The notes below the pieces were generated by a model. The model ran no database searches. It saw only the letters and a program-made list of their open reading frames with translations, and was not told the origin of the DNA. Made by a program: the position numbers and the translations under genes. Positions 5,789 to 14,256 of a DNA stretch of 14,639 bases are shown in pieces (within the stretch, counting starts at the first letter, position 1; each line of letters starts with the position of its first letter). The DNA comes from Methanothrix sp. GTDB taxonomy: Archaea > Halobacteriota > Methanosarcinia > Methanotrichales > Methanotrichaceae. The DNA is taken from NCBI GenBank assembly GCA_023229165.1, contig JALNZQ010000048.1:1-14639 (forward strand). Direction: 5' to 3'.

Positions 5789-5833
5789 TGGTAAATTCCT
5801 CTCCGATCTCCCAGAGGCTCTTGAGGCTTCGCA

Positions 5834-6631
5834 TCAACCCAGTATCTTAATCGCCTCTTCCGCCGTCTTGCCCTTGTTGACGATGGCAGCTATGGCCATG
5901 GTCATCTTTACAGGGTCCTGATGCTGGAAGACATTCCTGCCGATGGCCACACCACGCGCGCCCGCCTGCAGGGCGCCTTCAATCATTTGCAGGAACTCCA
6001 TATCCGTCTCGGTCTTGGGCCCGCCGGCGATGACCACGGGAACGGGACAGCCCTCCACCACCCGCCGGAAGGAATCGATATCTCCAGTGTAGTTGGTCTT
6101 AATGATGTCAGCGCCAAGCTCCGCTCCGGCCCGGGCGGCATGAGAGACGACCTCCACATCATTGGGATTTAAGATAGCTTTGCCGCGCGGGTACATCATC
6201 GCTATGAGCGGCATGCCCCAGAAGTCACAGCGCTCGCTGACACAGCCCAGTATGCTGAGCTGATCGGACTCTGTCTCGGAGCCGACGTTGATGTGAACGG
6301 ATACTGCATCTGCTCCCATCTTCAGGCACTCCTCTACCAGACAGACCTGCACCTTATTGTTTGGATCGGGGCCAAGAGAGGTCGAGGCGCTCATGTGCAC
6401 AATCAGGCCGACATCTCTACCGTAGCCGCGATGTCCATGCCGGACCATTCCCTTCTGCTGGAGAACGGCATTGGCCCCACCCTTGGCCACCTTGTTTACC
6501 ATTTCCGGCAGATCTACCAATCCCTTAATGGGGCCGACGGATATGCCGTGGTCCAGTGGAATTATAACTGTGTTCCCGCTGTCTCTGTCCATTATCCTTT
6601 CAATTCGAACTCTCTTGCCAATCTCACTCAA
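5834..6631 (-). CDS. aroA': 2-amino-3,7-dideoxy-D-threo-hept-6-ulosonate (ADH) synthase, class I aldolase family
   Basis: 265 residues, a full-length DhnA/FbaB-type class I aldolase barrel. In archaea lacking the canonical DAHP synthase, the homologue MJ0400 condenses 6-deoxy-5-ketofructose 1-phosphate with aspartate semialdehyde to give ADH, the entry to 3-dehydroquinate and aromatic amino acids. Visible motifs: IIPLDHGISVGPIKGL (Asp27, His28), MYPRGK (Tyr147), DIIKTNYTGD with the Schiff-base Lys178, VVIAGGPKT and the phosphate-binding GARGVAIGRNVFQ. With an offset of six these match Asp33/Tyr153/Lys184 of MJ0400. Fructose-bisphosphate aldolase activity cannot be excluded from sequence alone. 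The start is a TTG; an in-frame stop lies 9 nt upstream, so no longer form is possible. It has its own TATA box and a 9-bp direct repeat in the promoter-leader region, and is transcribed alone. Confidence 0.88.
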   Translation of the reverse strand: MSEIGKRVRIERIMDRDSGNTVIIPLDHGISVGPIKGLVDLPEMVNKVAKGGANAVLQQKGMVRHGHRGYGRDVGLIVHMSASTSLGPDPNNKVQVCLVEECLKMGADAVSVHINVGSETESDQLSILGCVSERCDFWGMPLIAMMYPRGKAILNPNDVEVVSHAARAGAELGADIIKTNYTGDIDSFRRVVEGCPVPVVIAGGPKTETDMEFLQMIEGALQAGARGVAIGRNVFQHQDPVKMTMAIAAIVNKGKTAEEAIKILG

Positions 6632-6648
6632 ATCGTATCATCCCATAA

Positions 6649-6672
6649 ATGCTAACATGCTCCATGCTAACA
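6649..6672 (-). promoter_or_regulatory. Direct repeat ATGCTAACA x2, possible operator of aroA'
   Basis: Two identical 9-mers (6649-6657 and 6664-6672 on the plus strand; TGTTAGCAT in the direction of transcription), 15 nt apart start to start, lie between the TATA box and the TTG start. This is where archaeal repressors block polymerase recruitment or start. The regulator is unknown. Confidence 0.35.
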
Positions 6673-6676
6673 CGTA

Positions 6677-6690
6677 TCATATTTAAGGGT
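6677..6690 (-). promoter_or_regulatory. BRE/TATA promoter of aroA'
   Basis: Minus strand reads ACCCTTAAATATGA, with a TTAAATAT TATA box. The predicted start is near 6657, about 25 nt before the TTG codon. Confidence 0.55.
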
Positions 6691-6707
6691 TACGATTAGC
6701 AGGCAGG

Positions 6708-6735
6708 AAAAAAAAAATAATTGATTAAAAAAAAA
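6708..6735 (-). terminator. Poly-T terminator of the HesB-like gene
   Basis: A10 (6708-6717) and A9 (6727-6735) on the plus strand, so two long T tracts on the transcript, beginning 10 nt after the stop of the HesB-like gene. A strong archaeal-type terminator separating it from aroA'. Confidence 0.7.
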
Positions 6736-6744
6736 TCGATTCAG

Positions 6745-7122
6745 CTAGCTGCAACCGCAGTCGTTGTGGTCGTGGTCGCAACTGCTGTGATCATGCTCGC
6801 AGCTATCGGCGTTGCCGCAGGAACCACAACTTGAGACTTCATCTTCAGGGCCCCGAATGATAAAACCGGTTCCTCGATCATCATCCACATAATCGATTAT
6901 GGTCTCGCGGAGCAGTTCAGTATCTGATGGACTCATGTAGACCTTCACGCCCCGGCTCTCAAAGACTTTGTCACCCTCTTCCGCATCTCCCAGGGCCAGA
7001 CCATAGGTCGCGCCGGTGGCATCAATTGCCGCCAGGAACATCTTGATGACCTTGCCCTCAACCTGGCTGCGCTTAATCATATTGGCCGCCGCTTCGGTAA
7101 TCTCGATCATGGACTCGCACAT
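6745..7122 (-). CDS. HesB/IscA-like protein with Cys/His-rich tail
   Basis: 125 residues. Residues 5-95 resemble the A-type iron-sulfur biogenesis fold: IEITEAAANMIKRSQVEGK at the start, a central YGLALGDAEEGDKVFESRGV stretch, VYMSPSDTELL and TIIDYVDDDRGTGFIIRGP. The first cysteine ligand of canonical IscA (in the region here reading AAIDATGATYGLAL) is absent. Instead the C-terminus is a metal-binding-like tail: Cys at 99, 102, 108, 115, 122, 124 and His at 110, 112, 117, 119 (SCGSCGNADSC, EHDHSSCDHDHNDCGCS). An Fe-S carrier or metal-storage/delivery role is inference. The ATG at 7122 lies just downstream of the TATA-predicted start, so the mRNA may be leaderless; ATG at 7110 is the alternative. 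Monocistronic, divergent from fen1. Confidence 0.75.
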   Translation of the reverse strand: MCESMIEITEAAANMIKRSQVEGKVIKMFLAAIDATGATYGLALGDAEEGDKVFESRGVKVYMSPSDTELLRETIIDYVDDDRGTGFIIRGPEDEVSSCGSCGNADSCEHDHSSCDHDHNDCGCS

Positions 7123-7146
7123 CCAATTAACATCCTTACCAACTCG

Positions 7147-7155
7147 TATTTAAAG
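7147..7155. promoter_or_regulatory. Shared TATA region of the HesB-like gene and fen1
   Basis: TATTTAAAG contains the palindrome TTTAAA and can serve either direction. At archaeal spacing it predicts starts near 7124 on the minus strand (2 nt before the HesB-like ATG) and near 7178 on the plus strand (upstream of fen1). No other TATA-like element is obvious in the 76-nt gap. Confidence 0.5.
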
Positions 7156-7210
7156 ATATTATCAGGCAAGAATGGAGGATTTATCATAGAGGAGCAACAT
7201 GGGATGGACC

Positions 7211-8221
7211 ATGGGCGTTGATTTGGGAGACCTGCTGCATAGAAAGAAGATCGAGATAAAGGATCTCTCCGGAAGATGGGTGGCGATCGACGCATTCAAC
7301 ACCCTCTACCAGTTCCTGAGCATAATCCGGCAAAAGGACGGCACGCCGCTCATGGACAGTCAGGGAAGGGTGACCTCGCATTTATCCGGTTTATTGTACC
7401 GCACTACCAATCTTATTGAAGCCGGTGTCAAGGTGGCCTTTATCTTCGACGGAGAGCCGCCTTCCTTTAAGGCAGAAACGCTAGCGCAAAGGTCCCAGAT
7501 AAGGGAAAAGGCGGCAGCCGCCTGGGAAGAGGCAAAGGCTGCAGGCCAGGATGGATTCAAGTATGCTCAGGCGGCCTCCCGCATCAACTCCGAGATCCTG
7601 GAGGACGGAAGAAGGCTTATTTTAGCCATGGGGCTTCCCGTCATTCAGGCCCCATCTGAAGGCGAAGCGCAGGCTGCCAGTATGGCAGCGAGGGGCGACG
7701 TCGAACTTGTGGGCAGCCAGGACTACGATTCGCTCCTCTTCGGGGCCCCCCGGGTGGTGAGGAACCTGGCCATCACCGGCAAGCGGAAGCTTCCCAAGAA
7801 GAACATTTACGTGGATGTAGAGCCGGAGATTATCGATTTAGAGGAAGGGCTGGCACGCCTGGGCATCAGCCGAAAGCAGCTTGTGGAGATCGGCATCATG
7901 TGCGGCACCGACTACAACAGCGGCCTGTCCCGGGTCGGCCCAAAGACGGCATTAAAGCTGATCAGGGAAAAAGGAGATCTGGAGTCCATCCTGGCCGATC
8001 AGGAGGAGAAGATCGAGAGCTTCGCACAGATCCGGGAATTCTTCCTTCATCCCGATGTTACGGATGATTATGAAATCAGGATGAAGAAGCCCCGCGTAGA
8101 TGAGATAGTCTCCTTCCTGGTTGAAGAGAGGGACTTTGATCAGGAGAGAGTGGAAAAGACAGCAGGAAGACTGGAGGAGGTTTACACGCGTGGCCAGAGC
8201 ACACTCGACCGATGGTTCTAA
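7211..8221 (+). CDS. fen: Flap endonuclease 1 (FEN-1)
   Basis: 336 residues. FEN-1 removes 5' flaps in Okazaki fragment maturation and base excision repair, bound to PCNA. Family signatures: N-terminal MGVDLGDLL; metal ligands at Asp27 (VAIDAFN), Asp80 (FIFDGEPP), Glu150/Glu152 (APSEGEAQA), Asp171/Asp173 (SQDYDSLL) and Asp234 (GTDYNSG); the helix-hairpin-helix RVGPKTALKL; and the C-terminal PIP box QSTLDRWF at 329-336. The start at 7211 is preferred because the family begins Met-Gly-Val and the second residue sits at the active site. An in-frame ATG at 7199, preceded by GGAG at 7191-7194, would add MGWT and could be called by an automatic gene finder. It overlaps dph2 by 32 nt, so the pair is an operon. 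Confidence 0.95.
   Translation: MGVDLGDLLHRKKIEIKDLSGRWVAIDAFNTLYQFLSIIRQKDGTPLMDSQGRVTSHLSGLLYRTTNLIEAGVKVAFIFDGEPPSFKAETLAQRSQIREKAAAAWEEAKAAGQDGFKYAQAASRINSEILEDGRRLILAMGLPVIQAPSEGEAQAASMAARGDVELVGSQDYDSLLFGAPRVVRNLAITGKRKLPKKNIYVDVEPEIIDLEEGLARLGISRKQLVEIGIMCGTDYNSGLSRVGPKTALKLIREKGDLESILADQEEKIESFAQIREFFLHPDVTDDYEIRMKKPRVDEIVSFLVEERDFDQERVEKTAGRLEEVYTRGQSTLDRWF
8173..8180 (+). promoter_or_regulatory. Shine-Dalgarno of dph2
   Basis: GGAGGAGG inside the 3' end of fen1, 9 nt before the GTG at 8190. It decides the dph2 start within an otherwise open upstream frame. Confidence 0.65.
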
Positions 8222-9203
8222 CTCCGGCTTCTCCGGTTACGACCTTGACCTGGATAAAGCGATAGATCTGATCCAGAAGAGCGGAGCACGCCTTGTGGGC
8301 CTACAGGCCCCGGAGGGGCTGAAGAGGGCTACGCCCGCCCTGGCTCGACGCATTGAGGAGAAGACGGGAGCCAAGGTCATCATCTCCGGAGATCCCTGCT
8401 TTGGGGCCTGCGACGTGGACATGCAGCTTTGCCAGGAGGTAGACCTGATGCTCCATCTGGGCCATGCACCGATAGGAGATGGGCCTGACAATGTCATCTT
8501 TCTGGAGGCCAGGATGATAGAAGACTTGAGAGACGTGGTGGAGAAGGCTGCCATTGTCCTCAAGGCCAAGAGAGTAGGCGTTACTACCACGATCCAGCAT
8601 GTACACAAGCTCGACCAGGCGCTAGAGGCCCTCAAGGCACATGGCATCCAGGGCGTTGTCGGGCCCGCCGGAGATCGGGTCAAGTATCCCGGACAGGTCC
8701 TGGGCTGCTGCTACTGCACTGCCCGGGCCCTGGACGTGGAGGAGTATCTATTCATCGGCACAGGACAGTTTCATCCCCTCGGAATCGCTCTGGCCACAGG
8801 AAAGAGAGTGATGATTGCAGATCCGGTTACCGGCGAGGTATCGGAGATCGATACTGATCCCATGCTAAGAAGGCGCTTTGGGGCCATCACTAGGGCCAGA
8901 GATGCGAAGCGCTTCGCCATCCTGGTATCCAAGAAGCCCGGACAGAGGAGAATGGCCCTTGCAGAGCGTCTGAAGGCCTTAGGAGAGTTCAGAGGACGGC
9001 AGATGTTGCTGGTTTATTTGGACAACATCGAGCCGGACCGGCTGCTCAACCTGGGTGCTGAGGCAGCGGTGTCCACGGCTTGCCCCAGGGTGGCCTTAGA
9101 CGATGCCGCTAAATACAAAATTCCAATACTCACACCTCCGGAGTTCGAGGTACTCATAGGAGAGAGAGAGTGGGAGAGGTACGAGTTTGACGAGATTGAA
9201 TAA
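8190..9203 (+). CDS. dph2: 2-(3-amino-3-carboxypropyl)histidine synthase, diphthamide synthesis
   Basis: 337 residues from the GTG at 8190, the usual archaeal Dph2 length. Dph2 is an unconventional radical-SAM enzyme with a [4Fe-4S] cluster held by three cysteines from three domains; it transfers the 3-amino-3-carboxypropyl group of SAM to a histidine of elongation factor 2, the first step of diphthamide synthesis. The three cysteine regions are visible: GDPCFGACDVD (70/74), GCCYCTA (173-176) and STACPRVALDD (298). QAPEGLKR near residue 39 and HLGHAPIGD near 89 are also typical. The start is chosen from GGAGGAGG 9 nt upstream; an ATG in the same frame at 8121 lies deep inside fen1 and adds non-family sequence. 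Operon with fen1; a LivF relic follows directly. Confidence 0.92.
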   Translation: MARAHSTDGSNSGFSGYDLDLDKAIDLIQKSGARLVGLQAPEGLKRATPALARRIEEKTGAKVIISGDPCFGACDVDMQLCQEVDLMLHLGHAPIGDGPDNVIFLEARMIEDLRDVVEKAAIVLKAKRVGVTTTIQHVHKLDQALEALKAHGIQGVVGPAGDRVKYPGQVLGCCYCTARALDVEEYLFIGTGQFHPLGIALATGKRVMIADPVTGEVSEIDTDPMLRRRFGAITRARDAKRFAILVSKKPGQRRMALAERLKALGEFRGRQMLLVYLDNIEPDRLLNLGAEAAVSTACPRVALDDAAKYKIPILTPPEFEVLIGEREWERYEFDEIE

Positions 9204-9204
9204 A

Positions 9205-9336
9205 ATAAATGAGCAGGGTGTCACCATTCTCATGGTCGAGCAGAATGCCCGCACAGCTTTGGCAATTAGCGACCGCGGCTATAATCATGGAGAAGGGGTG
9301 CTCGCCAGAGCCCTGCACTCGGCATTGTCATCCTAA
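9205..9336 (+). pseudogene. C-terminal scrap of LivF-type ABC transporter ATPase
   Basis: Immediately after the dph2 stop, in another frame and with no start codon, 43 codons read INEQGVTILMVEQNARTALA then ISDRGYNHGEGVLARALHSA and stop. INEQGVTILxVEQNAxxALxISDRGYVLExG is the H-loop region of branched-chain amino acid transporter ATPases (LivF). Walker A, the signature motif and Walker B are all missing, and the tail after ISDRGY has diverged. A degraded fragment, not a gene. It abuts dph2 so closely that the deletion which left it probably ended at or near the dph2 stop. It overlaps the convergent minus-strand gene by 4 nt. Confidence 0.75.
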
Positions 9337-10076
9337 TCAAAGCAACCACTCGTACCATAGTACCCACAATCACTGCCGTATTTCGCCTTGCATTCTGAAT
9401 CGTAAGTCTCAGCGTCGTGGCATGGCTGACAGTGAACGTGATGCCAACTCCAGCAGCAGCCTGTATCGATGTAGCCACATATGGAGTTATCAACCTTTTG
9501 GCAAGATACAGTTGAATCGGCACAGGAGAGCTTAGCCTTGTTATCAATTACAATAGCAACATGACCAAAAGACTCTGGAATCGCTTTATCAGCCTTCGAG
9601 ATCAGATCCCTTGCCCATTCAGATTGGAATATATAATCATCGAGGATCTTTGCAGTATATATCAGGGTGCCGTCAGTCGTATTATACTGGGGCGACGTTA
9701 GCTCCACAACAATCGCGTCACTATCTTCACTGCCTTCCTCGATCATTACCAAGGCATTTGGTGGGCTATTCAGATCAAAGCCGAATCCGTTGAGGAACTG
9801 ATCCATTCCTATGAATCCAGCATCGCGCGCAGGACGATCTGAGAAGAAAACGGTATACGGCACCACCCCAGTTATGGTCAACGTGTAGTTGCCCGACTCA
9901 TTCTTTATAAAACTGCCTCCGGCCCCTTCCTGGAGGAAGATATAGGTAGTTGCCTCATTCGCAGTAGCTTTCATTGCGTCTGCCGTGCTGGTATCATTCG
10001 CGGCCTCCCCAACACCAGATACGGCATTAATCCAGGCCAGACAACATATCAGCGACACAAAAAGTATCCATTTCAT
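9333..10076 (-). CDS. Secreted protein with Cys/His-rich C-terminus, unknown function
   Basis: 247 residues from the ATG at 10076, preceded by AAAGGAG at suitable distance; the frame is open for 14 more codons upstream but lacks a signal. Residues 1-20 (MKWILFVSLICCLAWINAVS) form a signal peptide. Residues 60-145 are a soluble domain with NYTLTITGVVPYTVFFSDRP, SPPNALVMIEEG and TLIYTAKILDD, a pattern I recognise from unnamed exported proteins but cannot name. The C-terminus (185-247) has ten cysteines (185, 192, 200, 207, 208, 216, 219, 229, 237, 245) and four histidines, including one CQPCH (216-220), formally a c-type haem motif; disulphides or another metal are equally possible. It would act outside the cell membrane. 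The gene stands alone between two pseudogenes and has a TATA box in the tail of one. Confidence 0.7.
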   Translation of the reverse strand: MKWILFVSLICCLAWINAVSGVGEAANDTSTADAMKATANEATTYIFLQEGAGGSFIKNESGNYTLTITGVVPYTVFFSDRPARDAGFIGMDQFLNGFGFDLNSPPNALVMIEEGSEDSDAIVVELTSPQYNTTDGTLIYTAKILDDYIFQSEWARDLISKADKAIPESFGHVAIVIDNKAKLSCADSTVSCQKVDNSICGYIDTGCCWSWHHVHCQPCHDAETYDSECKAKYGSDCGYYGTSGCFD

Positions 10077-10123
10077 ATGACTCGCTCCTTTGCAGAGAAC
10101 TCTAAATTGCTCCTGCAAGCATC

Positions 10124-10711
10124 CTAATTGTTAATCATTTCAAATTTAAATACCTTATCATTTGACGGTCCACCATAATTGAGTCGATCCGGATTCATCG
10201 ATTTCAGTGGCATCCCAAACGCCCAATGGTAATTATTGGCAGCAGTTGGCGGATTGTCTCCACCACAGGAATTATGGTACTCATGGTTTCCGATGGTGGG
10301 AAAGATGGCAGATTTCGAGAGCATCCCACCGGCTACTTGAAAAAATTGATTCCAGAGTGAGTTGCTATCATACCCATTGTAGTCCCCACCAATGAGTATA
10401 AATTGTATATCCGGCTCCTTTTCGATAGCATCATAACGATAAGATTCAAGGCCGCTGATCCAGACATGCTGGTATGTCGCAGCCTATCGTTTTTTCATAA
10501 CTATGATGCGTATCGAAGTAACTTGATGTAGCATAGTCTATCGAGCCAGATCCATTTTCCTCACCACGCTAATTGATCGTCGCAGAATCGGTCATGGTTG
10601 ATGTTGCCCACGGAGCCCAATAATCATCCGAAGCCTCTGCAAGGGATGGAACAATGCAGAGGCTGAGAAGTATCAGCGCCAGCAAATATCTGCAGGATCT
10701 TTCAGTGTCAT
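10124..10711 (-). pseudogene. Broken purple-acid-phosphatase-like metallophosphoesterase
   Basis: Reading three frames in turn restores a secreted phosphatase N-terminal region. ATG at 10711 begins MTLK; one lost base in the following A-run would restore a Lys-Arg signal peptide (YLLALILLSLCIVPSLAEA is visible in the next frame). Then DDYWAPWATSTMTDSATIN is cut by a TAG where the family has Trp, followed by RGEENGSGSIDYATSSYFDT and HHSYEKTIG. One extra base follows, and the third frame reads ATYQHVWISGLESYRYDAIE, PDIQFILIGGDYNGYDSN and the metallophosphatase motif FPTIGNHEYHNS. The frame ends after KVFKFEMINN, without the second half of the catalytic domain. So there are three point lesions plus a 3' truncation. 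The Fn3-like N domain followed by GGD and GNHE motifs fits the purple acid phosphatase class. Confidence 0.75.
10141..10154 (-). promoter_or_regulatory. TATA promoter of the secreted Cys-rich gene
   Basis: Minus strand GGTATTTAAATTTG, predicting a start near 10120 and a leader of about 45 nt that includes the AAAGGAG Shine-Dalgarno. It lies within the tail of the phosphatase pseudogene. Confidence 0.45.
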
Positions 10712-10771
10712 AGTTACTTATTTTTAAAGATCAATTCCAAAAGGCTTTTGACATTCAACCTGCCGGTACAA

Positions 10772-10820
10772 GGGGGGCGCGCGCTCGTGCGTGGGGGCCC
10801 GGCTGCGGCTGGGGGCGGCG
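10772..10820. other. G/C-rich, A-free patch with G runs
   Basis: 49 nt with 30 G, 14 C, 5 T and no A, including runs of G6, G5 and G5, set in AT-rich spacer between the phosphatase pseudogene and 5S. It encodes nothing recognisable. It could form G-quadruplex or GC-stem structures, or be a sequencing/assembly artefact. Confidence 0.6.
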
Positions 10821-10885
10821 CAAGAGTGCACAAGCATGCGGCAACGGGTATTGAAGATGAAAAGTAATCCTGTAATTTTCGAGAG

Positions 10886-10912
10886 AAAAATCTAAGTTAG
10901 CAGAAATCAAAA
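10886..10912 (-). terminator. Candidate terminator of the rRNA operon
   Basis: Short T tracts (T4 at 10909-10912, T5 at 10886-10890 on the transcript) begin about 13 nt after 5S. They are weaker than the other poly-T terminators in the window. Confidence 0.3.
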
Positions 10913-10924
10913 GAGATGTTAGGT

Positions 10925-11051
10925 GAGCACGGCAGCGATCTGTAGTTCCCGAGAGCTCGCGCATCTGAGTACAGTACAGAACGTGGGCAGGCTTATCTTC
11001 TGAGTTCGGAATGGGTTCAGGAGTTTCCCTGTCGCTCTGGCCGCCATGCTC
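10925..11051 (-). rRNA. rrf: 5S ribosomal RNA
   Basis: The minus strand carries archaeal 5S landmarks: GGCGGCCAGAGCGACAGGGA near the 5' end, CCCATTCCGAACTCAGAAG (loop B/helix III region), GATAAGCCTGCCCACG and CTCGGGAACTACAGATCGCTGCC near the 3' end (written in parts). The ends were set by helix I: 5' GAGCATGGCGGC pairs with 3' GCTGCCGTGCTC through Watson-Crick and G-U pairs. The length of about 127 nt is normal. It is the last gene of the rRNA operon. Confidence 0.9.
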
Positions 11052-11053
11052 GA

Positions 11054-11114
11054 ATCCATGGTCCGGATTCGAACCGGTAGTAATGCCTCTACCAATTTAG
11101 AAGCTTACCGTGGA
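11054..11114 (-). pseudogene. tRNA-like remnant lacking the anticodon arm
   Basis: On the minus strand, 61 nt fold as: acceptor TCCACGG/CCATGGA (six pairs, one C-A mismatch), then TA, a D arm with perfect 4-bp stem GCTT/AGGC around a loop containing TTGGTAG, then only seven linking bases, then a T arm CCGG-TTCGAAT-CCGG with the invariant TTCGAAT loop. The anticodon arm and variable loop are missing, so the identity cannot be read and it cannot decode. It sits between 23S and 5S, ending 2-3 nt before 5S. Probably a tRNA that lost its anticodon arm by deletion. Confidence 0.6.
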
Positions 11115-11129
11115 ATTATGCACAATAGT

Positions 11130-11163
11130 AGCTTTGCGACCAGATTTCGCCCGAGTTTAGTGG
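11130..11163 (-). other. 3' half of pre-23S bulge-helix-bulge stem
   Basis: On the transcript: CCACTAAACTCG, then GGCG, then bulge AAA, then TCTGGTCGCAAAGCT. These pair with the 5' flank of 23S at 14064-14099 as two outer helices (12 and 15 bp) around a 4-bp helix with 3-nt bulges. This is the substrate of the archaeal splicing endonuclease, which releases pre-23S. The predicted cut is in the bulge at 11145-11147. Confidence 0.8.
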
Positions 11164-11164
11164 A

Positions 11165-14058
<2,894 letters not shown>

Positions 14059-14063
14059 TTATG

Positions 14064-14099
14064 CCCCACTAAACTCAGTGAGCGTCTGGTCGCAAAGCT
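14064..14099 (-). other. 5' half of pre-23S bulge-helix-bulge stem
   Basis: Transcript: AGCTTTGCGACCAGA, CGCT, bulge CAC, TGAGTTTAGTGG. CGCT pairs with GGCG (one G-U) of the 3' half. The predicted cut is in the bulge at 14078-14080. A separate perfect hairpin, GGCATAAG-CAG-CTTATGCC (14047-14065), overlaps the mature 23S 5' end and could compete with helix 1. Confidence 0.8.
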
Positions 14100-14183
14100 T
14101 GTGCACGGTATCACAGGACCGCTCCGTCAAGAACGGACCTCCACCCTTCCACATCGAGTCCTCCTCAATGTGTGCATTGTAAT

Positions 14184-14256
14184 TGGACTTGCTGGGATTC
14201 GGACCCAGGGCCTCCGCCTTGCAAAGGCGGCGCTCTACCAGCTGAGCTACAAGCCC
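14184..14256 (-). tRNA. tRNA-Ala (anticodon TGC)
   Basis: 73 nt including discriminator A, no encoded CCA. Acceptor GGGCTTG/CAAGTCC (one G-T pair), D arm GCTC-AGCTGGTAGA-GCGC, anticodon loop TTTGCAA with TGC, T loop TCCGAAT in CTGGG/CCCAG. It sits in the 16S-23S spacer, its standard place in euryarchaeal rRNA operons. Confidence 0.95.

Larger units (their letters stand above)
5506..5833. other. Spacer without a supported gene
   Basis: AT-rich DNA between the ftsY pseudo-copy and aroA'. It holds the T-tracts at 5615-5637 (plus-strand terminator), A-tracts at 5762-5767 and 5784-5788 (minus-strand terminator of aroA'), and a short open stretch ending at 5794 that encodes a CPICC motif but has no credible start. 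Nothing else is recognised. Confidence 0.7.

Noticed and set aside
5921..6655. Plus-strand frames opposite aroA'
   Set aside because: Antisense to a gene with intact catalytic residues; no ribosome-binding site or family pattern.
9000..9203. Terminator of fen1-dph2
   Set aside because: No poly-T tract or convincing hairpin follows dph2; transcription may run into the LivF relic.
9209..9535. Plus-strand frame after dph2
   Set aside because: The LivF similarity is in another frame, and most of this frame is antisense to the secreted Cys-rich gene.
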